A stretch of DNA of 5,701 nt from Candidatus Omnitrophota bacterium (GTDB lineage Bacteria; Omnitrophota; Gorgyraeia; Zapsychrales; Fredricksoniimonadaceae), in the NCBI GenBank assembly GCA_016206745.1, contig JACQQW010000084.1, positions 1 to 5,701 of the forward strand. The letters are read 5' to 3'. The notes under the pieces were generated by a model, which saw nothing but the letters and a program-made list of their open reading frames with translations, was not told where the DNA came from and searched no databases. The first letter of the stretch is position 1; each line of letters opens with the position of its first letter. This document shows positions 1 to 5,701 of the stretch, piece by piece. A program made the position numbers and the translations under genes.

Positions 1-12
1 ATATTTGTTCAT
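1..12 (-). CDS. Start of an unidentified downstream gene, cut by the window edge
   Basis: Only the first four codons are visible, reading Met-Asn-Lys-Tyr from an ATG at 12-10 on the minus strand. The start is called because a near-perfect Shine-Dalgarno sequence, GAGGTGA, lies five bases upstream of it. It follows gltX on the same strand with eight untranslated bases between the gltX stop and this ATG, so it is probably the next gene of the same operon. Four residues give no indication of function, and I do not propose a product. Confidence 0.6.
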
Positions 13-15
13 ATT

Positions 16-22
16 TCACCTC
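16..22 (-). promoter_or_regulatory. Strong Shine-Dalgarno sequence overlapping the gltX stop codon
   Basis: The minus strand reads TGAGGTGAAATATGAAC from position 23. The GAGGTGA is an almost complete complement of the 16S rRNA tail, and it ends three bases before the ATG at 12. Its first two bases lie within the gltX TGA stop codon (23-21). Ribosomes ending gltX would therefore finish on the initiation site of the next gene. It is the strongest ribosome binding site seen in the window. Confidence 0.75.
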
Positions 23-1316
23 AACTTGATGTTGCGCCTGCCGGGCCGTTAAATGTTGTCCGCAGGCGTTCCACCGCTTTTTGTTTGCCCAAAACAGCCA
101 TGGTGTCAAAAAGACCCGGGCCCACGGCCCGCCCGGTCAGCGCCACCCGCACCGGATGAACCAGGGTGCCGGCTTCCAGACCAAGCTGGGAAACCACGGC
201 GCGAAACGCCTCTTCCGCGGCCTTGGCATTAAAATCCGCGATCTTCTCCAGACGGTCCGCCAAAAGGTTGAATTCTTTCGACAAATTTTTGGATAAATGT
301 TCCATTTTAACCTGTTCGTCAAAATTGACCTTGGGCAAAAAAATAAAGTCCGTCCATTCCAGGAAATCGGCCAGGGTACTCATCCGGCCCTTAAATAAGT
401 GTACAATATTTTGCAGCTGTGTGCCAGTGCCTACCTGGGGGCCGTATTTTTCTGCCACCAAAGGTTTAATTAATTCCGTCAGCCGGGCTGTGTCCATTTC
501 TTTGATGTACTGACCATTAAGCCACTTGAGCTTGTCCATGTCGAACGCCGCGCCGGCTTTATTGATTTTCTTAATAGAAAAATTTTTGACCGCCGCGGCC
601 AGCGCCACCTTCTCCTGGTTATTGCCCGGGGACCAGCCCAACAGCATCAAATAATTGACCACGGCCTCGGGCAAGAACCCCTGACGGCGGTAATCGGAAA
701 CCGCCACGGCCCCGGCCCGCTTGGACAAGCGCGCGCGTTCATCGTCGAGGATGAGCGGAAGGTGCGCAAACTTTGGCGGTTTAAATCCCAGGGCCTCGTA
801 AATCACAATTTGTTTGGGCGTATTGGAAATGTGGTCTTCCCCGCGGATGACGCAGGAAATTTCCATGAGCGCGTCATCAATGACACAGGCAAAACTATAC
901 GTGGGGGACCCGTCGCTTTTCATCAAGACCTGGTCTTTGATTTCCCGGGTGTCGATGCTGATCTCGTCGCGGATAAGATCGTAAATTTTGATTATCTTCT
1001 GCGGCATGGTCAACAGCACGGCCTCGCCGTCTTTATACGCCCTGCCCTCATCCAACAATTTTTGCGCGTATTGGCGGTATAAATCAAAGCGGTCGCTTTG
1101 CTTATAAAATTCGTCCCAATCAAGGCCCAGCCAGCGCATGCTGTCTAAAATCTCATCCAGGTATTCGCTTTTAGACCGCGCCTTGTCGGTGTCCTCAATG
1201 CGCAAAATGAATTTTCCGCCCTGCGACTTGGCATACATCCAATTAAACAGCGCGGTGCGCGCGCCGCCTATGTGTAGATATCCTGTGGGAGAAGGGGCGA
1301 AACGGACCCGGATCAT
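21..1316 (-). CDS. gltX: Glutamyl-tRNA synthetase, short form lacking part of the acceptor-binding domain
   Basis: A cytoplasmic class I aminoacyl-tRNA synthetase that uses ATP to attach glutamate to tRNA-Glu. Visible features are the N-terminal FAPSPTGYLHIGGART signature (HIGG at 15-18), LRIEDTD at 38-44, the catalytic-core segment KSDGSPTY at 133-140, IRGEDH at 157-162, the KMSKS counterpart ARLSKR at 195-200, the FDMDKLKWLNGQYI stretch of the stem-contact region at 258-271, and an all-helical anticodon-binding region from about 310 to 431 ending with HPVRVALTG and GLFDTMAVLGK. At 431 residues it is shorter than the usual 465-490. The missing piece falls right after GRAYK (91-95), where typical enzymes carry about 37 more residues, including the Cys/His zinc site of the E. 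coli enzyme. The ATG at 1316 overlaps the upstream pilZ stop as ATGA, implying translational coupling. Whether it also mischarges tRNA-Gln cannot be read from the sequence. Confidence 0.97.
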   Translation of the reverse strand: MIRVRFAPSPTGYLHIGGARTALFNWMYAKSQGGKFILRIEDTDKARSKSEYLDEILDSMRWLGLDWDEFYKQSDRFDLYRQYAQKLLDEGRAYKDGEAVLLTMPQKIIKIYDLIRDEISIDTREIKDQVLMKSDGSPTYSFACVIDDALMEISCVIRGEDHISNTPKQIVIYEALGFKPPKFAHLPLILDDERARLSKRAGAVAVSDYRRQGFLPEAVVNYLMLLGWSPGNNQEKVALAAAVKNFSIKKINKAGAAFDMDKLKWLNGQYIKEMDTARLTELIKPLVAEKYGPQVGTGTQLQNIVHLFKGRMSTLADFLEWTDFIFLPKVNFDEQVKMEHLSKNLSKEFNLLADRLEKIADFNAKAAEEAFRAVVSQLGLEAGTLVHPVRVALTGRAVGPGLFDTMAVLGKQKAVERLRTTFNGPAGATSS

Positions 1317-1681
1317 GGCTTGCTCTTTTTGTTTTCTAATGCAATCAGTCCATCCACGATGCCTTGCAGCCGCGCTTGCTGATGCTCTTCAAGGGGTTCA
1401 AATTGGACGGCCAGGGAAAAGAATTTCTTTATTCCTTCCTGCGGCGGTTGTTGGCAGCGCAAGACTTTGCCGAAACATTTAAACGGCTTGAGCTGGCCGG
1501 CGAATTCGATTTTTATTTCAACCTTTGTCCCAGGCAAAATTTTCTGGTTTAAATGCACAAAAAGCCCCCCCGCGCCGATATTGGCGCTGTTGGCAAGGAT
1601 CACTTCCTGGGTCGAGTCCGCCCGCCAAAAAGTCAGGGAACACGGATAATTGACTCGAGGGTATTGGCGTTGATTATCCAT
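1313..1681 (-). CDS. PilZ-domain protein, second of a tandem pair
   Basis: A 122-residue single-domain protein with PilZ layout; PilZ domains typically bind cyclic di-GMP and act on a partner protein. The arginine motif RxxxR is R5-QYP-R9. The second motif, usually D/NxSxxG, reads N34-I-G-A-G-G39, so the serine is replaced by glycine. Beta-strand-like segments follow, then a helical tail from about residue 95. No signal peptide or membrane segment is seen. It starts 3 bases after the stop of the upstream pilZ gene, with only a weak GGTG about nine bases before the ATG, so re-initiation by ribosomes finishing the upstream gene is likely. Its stop overlaps the gltX start as ATGA. It shares the RxxPRxxYPC opening and NIGxGG with its neighbour, consistent with an old tandem duplication. 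PilZ fold assignment is firm; actual ligand binding is inferred. Confidence 0.85.
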   Translation of the reverse strand: MDNQRQYPRVNYPCSLTFWRADSTQEVILANSANIGAGGLFVHLNQKILPGTKVEIKIEFAGQLKPFKCFGKVLRCQQPPQEGIKKFFSLAVQFEPLEEHQQARLQGIVDGLIALENKKSKP

Positions 1682-1684
1682 CGA

Positions 1685-2074
1685 TTAGTACACCGGCTTA
1701 AGCACTTTATATCCTTTACGGATAAATTTATTTATGGCGGCGTCCAATTTTGGTTTGTGTTTATCATTAAGGTTTTCAAACTCTATTCCGGTATCGTAAA
1801 AAGAGGGCTTAAAAGGCTCAATCGCTTTGCGTTTGACCATCCAAATCACGCGGCCGCTGGCCACGATATGGTCGACTTCATCGATCAAATCAATTTCAAT
1901 GTCCACGGAGCTGAACAATTTGATCTCTTTCTTGACAATGACGCAAATGCCGCCGACACCGATATTCTCGGTGTGGGTCAAAAAAACATCGGGCGTTTGG
2001 TCCTTGGACGATACTTTGACCAAACACGGGTACACAAGGCGCGGGAACTTTCTGCGGTTCAAACCATTCCACAT
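1685..2074 (-). CDS. PilZ-domain protein, first of a tandem pair
   Basis: A 129-residue stand-alone PilZ domain, a likely soluble cyclic di-GMP receptor. The arginine-rich N-terminal motif is R7-R8-KFP-R12 and the second motif reads N37-I-G-V-G-G42, again with glycine where serine is canonical. Strands such as SVDIEIDL and ASGRVIWMV and the DTGIEFENL segment fit the PilZ beta-barrel, followed by a lysine-rich helical tail. The ATG at 2074 lies inside the end of the phosphoesterase gene, giving a 16-base overlap, and is supported by an AAAAGGA ribosome binding site six bases upstream. An in-frame TTG at 2062 overlaps the ymdB stop as TTGA and would still keep both motifs, so it is a weaker alternative start. 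The partner and output of this protein are unknown. Confidence 0.87.
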   Translation of the reverse strand: MWNGLNRRKFPRLVYPCLVKVSSKDQTPDVFLTHTENIGVGGICVIVKKEIKLFSSVDIEIDLIDEVDHIVASGRVIWMVKRKAIEPFKPSFYDTGIEFENLNDKHKPKLDAAINKFIRKGYKVLKPVY

Positions 2075-2859
2075 GCTGGGTCCTTTTGTTGGATACGTCT
2101 GATGTGCGTTGCCTTTCCGCTGGCCGCGTCGACCGTCACAACCACCCCGTGCAGCGTGGCGGCCCCCTGGGCGACCTCAAATTTATGCGGCAGGCTGGTC
2201 AAAAAACGCTGGATGATTTTTACTTTGTCCTGGCCTATCACCGAATCATACGGCCCGCTCATGCCCAAATCGGTGATATAAGCGGTGCCTCCGGACAAAA
2301 CCTTCTCGTCGGCAGTTTGTATGTGCGTATGCGTGCCGAACATCAGGGATGCCCTCCCGTTGCCATAATGGCCAAGGGCAACTTTTTCGCTGGTCGTTTC
2401 CGCGTGCATATCAACAATGATCACCGGGGTCTGCGGTTTTATGTCATTGATGGCCGCATCCAGGCAACGAAACGGGCAGGTCACATTATAACGCATAAAA
2501 GTGCGGCCCAAAAGGTTTATTACGCCAACTTTGACGCCCGCGGCGGAAACGGCGATGGTCCACCCGCGTCCGGGCGCCCCGTCGGGAAAATTGGCCGGCC
2601 TAACAATGCGCGGGCTTTGGTTTAAATATTCCTTGATTTCCGCCTTGTCCCACACATGATCGCCCAAAGTAATGACATCGGCGCCGGCGGCAAAAATGTC
2701 TTGCGCCTGTTTGGGCAGGATGCCGGAACCTCCGGCCGCGTTTTCACCGTTGACGATGGTAAAATCAACCGCATATTGCGTCTTGATCAACGGTAAAATT
2801 TTGGCCAGGGCTTCACGCCCTGGCCGGCCGACAATATCACCTATGCAAAGAATGTTCAT
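2059..2859 (-). CDS. ymdB: YmdB/TIGR00282-family metallophosphoesterase
   Basis: A 266-residue calcineurin-like, two-metal phosphoesterase. Bacillus subtilis YmdB in this family hydrolyses cyclic nucleotides such as 2',3'-cyclic AMP and influences biofilm and motility decisions. The family signature is complete: GDIVGRPGR at 7-15 (metal ligand D8), [10 protein letters not shown] at 37-46 (E39, N40), LGDHVWDK at 65-72 (H68 as the likely proton donor), VDMHAE at 149-154 (H152) and GTHTHIQT at 175-182 (H177, H179). One deviation is D67, where the Bacillus-type protein has a metal-bridging Asn (GNH). Length is normal for the family. It is cytoplasmic, with no signal peptide. Its ATG overlaps the rny stop as ATGA, with a GGTGG about ten bases upstream, so the two are probably translationally coupled. 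The rny-ymdB pairing is also known from Bacillus. Substrate in this organism is inferred. Confidence 0.94.
   Translation of the reverse strand: MNILCIGDIVGRPGREALAKILPLIKTQYAVDFTIVNGENAAGGSGILPKQAQDIFAAGADVITLGDHVWDKAEIKEYLNQSPRIVRPANFPDGAPGRGWTIAVSAAGVKVGVINLLGRTFMRYNVTCPFRCLDAAINDIKPQTPVIIVDMHAETTSEKVALGHYGNGRASLMFGTHTHIQTADEKVLSGGTAYITDLGMSGPYDSVIGQDKVKIIQRFLTSLPHKFEVAQGAATLHGVVVTVDAASGKATHIRRIQQKDPACGMV
2081..2087 (-). promoter_or_regulatory. Ribosome binding site of the first pilZ gene, inside ymdB
   Basis: The minus strand reads AAAAGGA, followed by CCCAGC and then ATG at 2074, a standard six-base spacing. The site lies wholly within the last codons of the upstream phosphoesterase gene. 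It favours the ATG at 2074 over the internal TTG at 2062 as the start of the pilZ gene. Confidence 0.65.
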
Positions 2860-4430
2860 TTCGCGTATTCCACCGCCCGGGTCTCCCGCACCACCATGAC
2901 CTTGATGTGGCCGGGATACTCCATCTCTTCTTCGATTTTCTTGCGGATGTCCCGCGCCATCATCACCGCCTCGTCGTCATTGACCTTGTCCGGCATGACC
3001 ATGATGCGGATTTCCCTGCCCGCTTGCAGGGCATAGGACTTTTCTACCCCCTTAAACGAATTGGAGATCTTTTCCAAATTCTCCAAACGCTTGACATATG
3101 TTTCCATGGACTCGGCCCGGGCCCCTGGACGCGCCGCACTGATGGCGTCCGCCGCGGAGACCAAAATCCCGTACACCGTGTTCATTTCCACCTCGCCGTG
3201 GTGGCTTTCGACCGCATAGGCGACTTCTTCGACTTCGCCGTATTTACGGCATAGCCTGGCGCCTACGATGGCGTGGGTCCCTTCTTCCACATCGGAAGAA
3301 ACCACTTTGCCGATGTCATGCAAAAGCCCGGAGCGCTTGGCGATCTTCACGTCCGCGCCCAGCTGATACGCCATAATGCCCATTAGTTTGGCCACTTCGA
3401 TGGAATGGTTAAGGCCGTTTTGACCAAAAGAAGTCCTGTAACGCAACCGCCCGACGAGCTTGATAAGCTCAGGATGCATCCCGTGCATGCCCAACTCCAT
3501 CGCGGCACGCTCTCCCTCTTCCTTCATTTTCTTTTCCAAATCGGCCTTGGCCTTTTCCACCACTTCTTCAATGCGCCCGGGATGGATGCGCCCGTCCACA
3601 ATCAATTGCTCCAGGGCCATGCGGGCAATTTCCCGCCGTACCATGTCAAACCCGGAAATGGTCACCGCCTCCGGGGTATCATCGATAATGATGTCCACAC
3701 CGGTGGCCTGCTCCAGGGCGCGGATATTGCGCCCTTCGCGGCCGATGATGCGGCCTTTCATTTCATCGGAAGGAAGGGGCACCACCGAAATCGTGGTTTC
3801 CGCCGTATGGTCGGAGGCGCAACGCTGGATCGCGGTGCTGATCACCTCGCGGGCTTTCTTGTCCGCGCTGTCCTTGACCTCCTCATTGATTTGGCGGATG
3901 CGGGCGGCCTTTTCCGACAAAAGGTCTTCTTCCACGCGGGCCAGCAGGACCTTGCGCGCCTCTTCCTGGGACAAATTAGCGATCGTTTGCAAACGGCTTT
4001 TTTCTTCCGCCCGCAATTTATCCAGCTCTTCCCCTTTTTCTTTATTTTTTGCCTCTCCATCACGCAAAGCTTCCAGGCGGACCGCCAGGTCTTTTTCTTT
4101 CTTTTCCAGTAAATCCACCCGCTTGTCCAGGTTTTCTTCCCGCTGGACGATGCGTTTTTCCGCGCTGTTTAATTCTTCCCTGCGGTCTTTGGTTTGGTTC
4201 TCAAAATCATGGCGCATTTTGATCAAAAGGTCTTTGGCCTGCAGTTCCGCCTCTTTGCGAATGGTCTCTGCCTCCCTTTTGGCCAGATCACGGATTTCCG
4301 CCGCGCCTTTTTGGGCTTCCTGAGTGCGCTTCCCGCCCAAAAAACGGTTTAAAAAAAAGCCAAAAATAACACAGCCTATGCCTAAAAAAATGGCAAGCAG
4401 GGCCTGGCCTAAAATAGTGCTGTTTTCCAT
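2856..4430 (-). CDS. rny: Ribonuclease Y, membrane-anchored endoribonuclease
   Basis: A 524-residue endoribonuclease that initiates mRNA decay at the inner face of the cytoplasmic membrane. Domain order is canonical: a hydrophobic N-terminal anchor at about 5-27, a long charged coiled coil rich in Glu, Lys and Arg at about 34-200, a KH RNA-binding domain with [10 protein letters not shown] at 226-235 (GxxG loop 230-233), an HD domain with the motif histidine H342 in [12 protein letters not shown], the catalytic pair H371-D372 in LLHDIGK, and H410-H411 in ESHHGEVE, then the conserved C-terminal region with [12 protein letters not shown] at 467-478. Length matches the usual 510-520. The ATG at 4430 is supported by GGGAG six bases upstream and gives the expected anchor directly after the start. 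It lies 32 bases after fthC and overlaps ymdB by 4 bases. The anchor codons contain T-rich runs discussed in the findings. Confidence 0.98.
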   Translation of the reverse strand: MENSTILGQALLAIFLGIGCVIFGFFLNRFLGGKRTQEAQKGAAEIRDLAKREAETIRKEAELQAKDLLIKMRHDFENQTKDRREELNSAEKRIVQREENLDKRVDLLEKKEKDLAVRLEALRDGEAKNKEKGEELDKLRAEEKSRLQTIANLSQEEARKVLLARVEEDLLSEKAARIRQINEEVKDSADKKAREVISTAIQRCASDHTAETTISVVPLPSDEMKGRIIGREGRNIRALEQATGVDIIIDDTPEAVTISGFDMVRREIARMALEQLIVDGRIHPGRIEEVVEKAKADLEKKMKEEGERAAMELGMHGMHPELIKLVGRLRYRTSFGQNGLNHSIEVAKLMGIMAYQLGADVKIAKRSGLLHDIGKVVSSDVEEGTHAIVGARLCRKYGEVEEVAYAVESHHGEVEMNTVYGILVSAADAISAARPGARAESMETYVKRLENLEKISNSFKGVEKSYALQAGREIRIMVMPDKVNDDEAVMMARDIRKKIEEEMEYPGHIKVMVVRETRAVEYAK

Positions 4431-4436
4431 GGAAGT

Positions 4437-4441
4437 CTCCC
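4437..4441 (-). promoter_or_regulatory. Ribosome binding site of rny
   Basis: GGGAG on the minus strand is followed by ACTTCC and the rny ATG at 4430, a six-base spacing. It fixes the rny start and partly overlaps the adjacent inverted repeat, whose GGG arm supplies the first three bases of the site. Confidence 0.65.
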
Positions 4442-4453
4442 ATTATTAATGGG
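4439..4453. repeat. Perfect short inverted repeat in the fthC-rny gap
   Basis: The plus strand reads CCCATTA-T-TAATGGG, a perfect 7-base dyad around one central base. In RNA it could form at best a five-pair stem (CCCAT/ATGGG) with a five-base loop, because a one-base loop is not feasible. It is not followed by a T-run on the minus strand, so it is not a convincing terminator. Its position across the rny ribosome binding site makes a weak regulatory hairpin or an operator possible; chance is also possible for a 15-base dyad. Confidence 0.5.
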
Positions 4454-4462
4454 CGGGAAGGA

Positions 4463-5014
4463 CTAACCGGCGATGACGAAATCGAGAGGAACGTCATGTT
4501 CCTCAACGGGAAGGCAATCAACTATTTGAAAATCAAAGGCGACCCCAATGGTCACGGCCGAATCTGCCAGACGGCTAAGAAAACGGTCATAATAACCGGC
4601 CCCCCGCCCCAGCCGGTTGTAGGCCCTGTCAAATGCCAGGCCCGGCACAACCACCGCATCGATGGAACTTAAATCGACAATTTTGGAAGGGTCCAAACGC
4701 GGTTGACGGACGCCGTATGGTCCGTCCTGCAGGTCATTGATGGAATCGGTTAAAATCGGAATCATTTTCCTTTGATCGCGCACAAGAACCGGTAAGGCGA
4801 CGTTTTTTTGTAGTTGTTTTGCCTGTTCAATCATCGCGAAGCTATCCACTTCGCCCGGCAAAGAAGCGTAAAAAAGGACGGTTTTTGCCCTTTGGAACGC
4901 CGGCAAAATAAATAATTGCCCGGCAATCCCACGGCTTTTCATGGACCGCTCCCGGCTTCCTTGCTTCTTTAAAAGTCCTAAAAAATGTTCTCTGAAAGAG
5001 CCTTTATCATTCAT
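4463..5014 (-). CDS. fthC: 5-formyltetrahydrofolate cyclo-ligase (methenyl-THF synthetase)
   Basis: A 183-residue cytoplasmic enzyme that converts 5-formyltetrahydrofolate to 5,10-methenyltetrahydrofolate using ATP, returning the stored folate form to the active one-carbon pool. The diagnostic block is VPGLAFD at 123-129, followed by RLGRGAGYYDRFL at 134-146, the nucleotide- and folate-binding signature. The N-terminal half has the expected AFQRAKTVLFYASLPGEVD pattern (39-57) and the end has LPVEEHDVPLD (168-178). Length is typical (180-200). The ATG at 5014 lies 17 bases after the rarA stop with a weak AGGCG-like ribosome binding site, and rny follows after 32 bases. In many proteobacteria the homologue (ygfA/fau) is linked to zapA and 6S RNA; neither is seen here. 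The gene name is given by homology. Confidence 0.94.
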   Translation of the reverse strand: MNDKGSFREHFLGLLKKQGSRERSMKSRGIAGQLFILPAFQRAKTVLFYASLPGEVDSFAMIEQAKQLQKNVALPVLVRDQRKMIPILTDSINDLQDGPYGVRQPRLDPSKIVDLSSIDAVVVPGLAFDRAYNRLGRGAGYYDRFLSRLADSAVTIGVAFDFQIVDCLPVEEHDVPLDFVIAG

Positions 5015-5031
5015 GAACGGCGCCTATATTA

Positions 5032-5701
5032 TCACTTTTCTTTTAGCTTGTCCATGCGTTCTTTGATTTTGGCCTCGTAGCCCTGCATGGTTGGTTTGTA
5101 ATACTGGGCCTCATGAGGCATGTATTCCTGGGGGACATAGTGGCCTGGGTAATCATGGGCATATTTATACCCCTGGCCGCGGCCTAGTTTTGCGGCACCC
5201 TTATAATGACTGTCTTTTAAATGGTCGGGCACCGGCTGCAGGCGTTTTTCTTTGACATCGGCCAATGCGGCATCAATGCCTAAATACACCGCATTCGATT
5301 TGGGGGCGCAGGCCACATACACTGCGGCCTGGGCCAAAATAATGCGCGCCTCGGGCAATCCGATGAATTCCGTGGCCTGCGCCGCAGCATTGACCAACAC
5401 CAAGGCATTGGGGTCGGCATTGCCCACATCTTCACTAGCGCAAATGACAATGCGCCGGGCGATAAACCGCGGGTCTTCCCCCGCGTAAATCATTTTGGCC
5501 ATCCAATACAGCGCCGCGTCCGGATCAGAGCCGCGCATGGATTTGATAAAAGCGGAGGCCGTGTCATAATGCGCGTCGCCGTCCGCGTCATAATTGACCA
5601 TCTTTTTTTGAATGCTTTCCTGGGCCACACTCACATCCAGCCGCACAATCCCTTGGGCATCTTTTGGGGTGGTCAATACCGCCACTTCCAAAGCATTCAA
5701 G
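5032..5701 (-). CDS. rarA: RarA/MgsA-type AAA+ ATPase, C-terminal half (5' end beyond the window)
   Basis: A replication-associated recombination protein related to clamp-loader ATPases, acting at stalled replication forks. About 222 residues are visible, running off the right edge. The first visible codon, TTG, is an internal Leu of the conserved LNALE segment that follows the sensor-2 arginine, not a start. Family hallmarks are HYDTASAFIKSMRGSDPDAA, YWMAKMIYAGEDPRFIARR, the SEDVGNADP motif, LPEARIILAQAAVYVA and the C-terminal YVPQEYMPHEAQYY plus PTMQGYE. These form the tetramerisation/helical domain of MgsA. Full-length homologues are around 430-450 residues, so the Walker A and B motifs should lie just outside. 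The stop at 5034-5032 precedes fthC by 17 bases on the same strand, suggesting co-transcription. The tail ends in a Lys/Glu-rich stretch. Confidence 0.94.
   Translation of the reverse strand, partial: LNALEVAVLTTPKDAQGIVRLDVSVAQESIQKKMVNYDADGDAHYDTASAFIKSMRGSDPDAALYWMAKMIYAGEDPRFIARRIVICASEDVGNADPNALVLVNAAAQATEFIGLPEARIILAQAAVYVACAPKSNAVYLGIDAALADVKEKRLQPVPDHLKDSHYKGAAKLGRGQGYKYAHDYPGHYVPQEYMPHEAQYYKPTMQGYEAKIKERMDKLKEK

Noticed and set aside
1553..2281. 242-codon plus-strand open frame opposite the pilZ and ymdB genes
   Set aside because: It spans three genes with recognisable conserved motifs on the minus strand, has no recognisable domain and no matching operon context.
3405..4323. Long plus-strand open frames (up to 287 codons) opposite rny
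   Set aside because: They are antisense to a complete, well-recognised RNase Y gene. Their translations are low-complexity (Ser- or Phe/His-rich) with no domain, as expected from the mirror of a Glu/Lys/Arg-rich coiled coil.
4439..4453. Intrinsic terminator between fthC and rny
   Set aside because: The stem is only about five pairs and no T-run follows it on the minus strand; the next gene's ribosome binding site begins inside it.
4288..4521. 77-codon minus-strand frame bridging the end of fthC and the start of rny
   Set aside because: It lies out of frame across two confidently called genes and has no recognisable domain. It matters only as the -1 frame that a slip at 4347-4353 would enter.
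5015..5031. 6S RNA or zapA near the 5-formyltetrahydrofolate cyclo-ligase gene, as in proteobacteria
   Set aside because: The gap upstream is only 17 bases and the upstream neighbour is clearly rarA, so neither fits.
5698..5700. TTG as a start codon for the right-edge gene
   Set aside because: It encodes an internal Leu of the conserved LNALE segment of RarA; the gene continues beyond the window.

Overview
The window is a compact stretch of bacterial chromosome. Every gene lies on the minus strand, so transcription runs from the right edge to the left edge. In transcription order the genes are: the C-terminal half of a RarA/MgsA-type AAA+ ATPase (cut by the right edge), 5-formyltetrahydrofolate cyclo-ligase, ribonuclease Y, a YmdB/TIGR00282-type metallophosphoesterase, two consecutive small PilZ-domain proteins, glutamyl-tRNA synthetase, and the first four codons of another gene cut by the left edge. 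No RNA gene, mobile element, CRISPR array or plus-strand gene is supported, and no gap between genes exceeds 32 bases.

The organism is a bacterium with roughly balanced base composition. RNase Y next to YmdB is also found in Bacillus-type genomes. However, the tandem PilZ proteins carrying an NIGxGG motif, a GluRS of the HIGGARTALFN type, and the overall style suggest an uncultivated Gram-negative-type lineage, possibly Omnitrophota. This placement comes from memory of similar proteins, not from a search, and is tentative.

The layout looks like one operon. rarA and fthC are 17 bases apart; fthC and rny are 32 apart. rny/ymdB and pilZ/gltX each overlap by 4 bases (ATGA), ymdB and the first pilZ overlap by 16 bases, the two pilZ genes are 3 bases apart, and the gltX stop codon lies inside the Shine-Dalgarno sequence of the next gene. 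No internal promoter or terminator is evident, so the main promoter probably lies beyond the right edge.

Functionally the cluster combines genome maintenance (RarA), one-carbon metabolism (5-FCL), membrane-anchored mRNA turnover (RNase Y), a cyclic-nucleotide/phosphodiester hydrolase (YmdB), two possible c-di-GMP receptors (PilZ) and translation (GluRS). Most of this is housekeeping. The parts worth a second look are the RNase Y-YmdB-PilZ-PilZ core, the shared non-canonical PilZ motif, a GluRS lacking about 37 residues of its acceptor-binding region, an Asn-to-Asp change at a YmdB metal-ligand position, and two small sequence signals at the start of rny.
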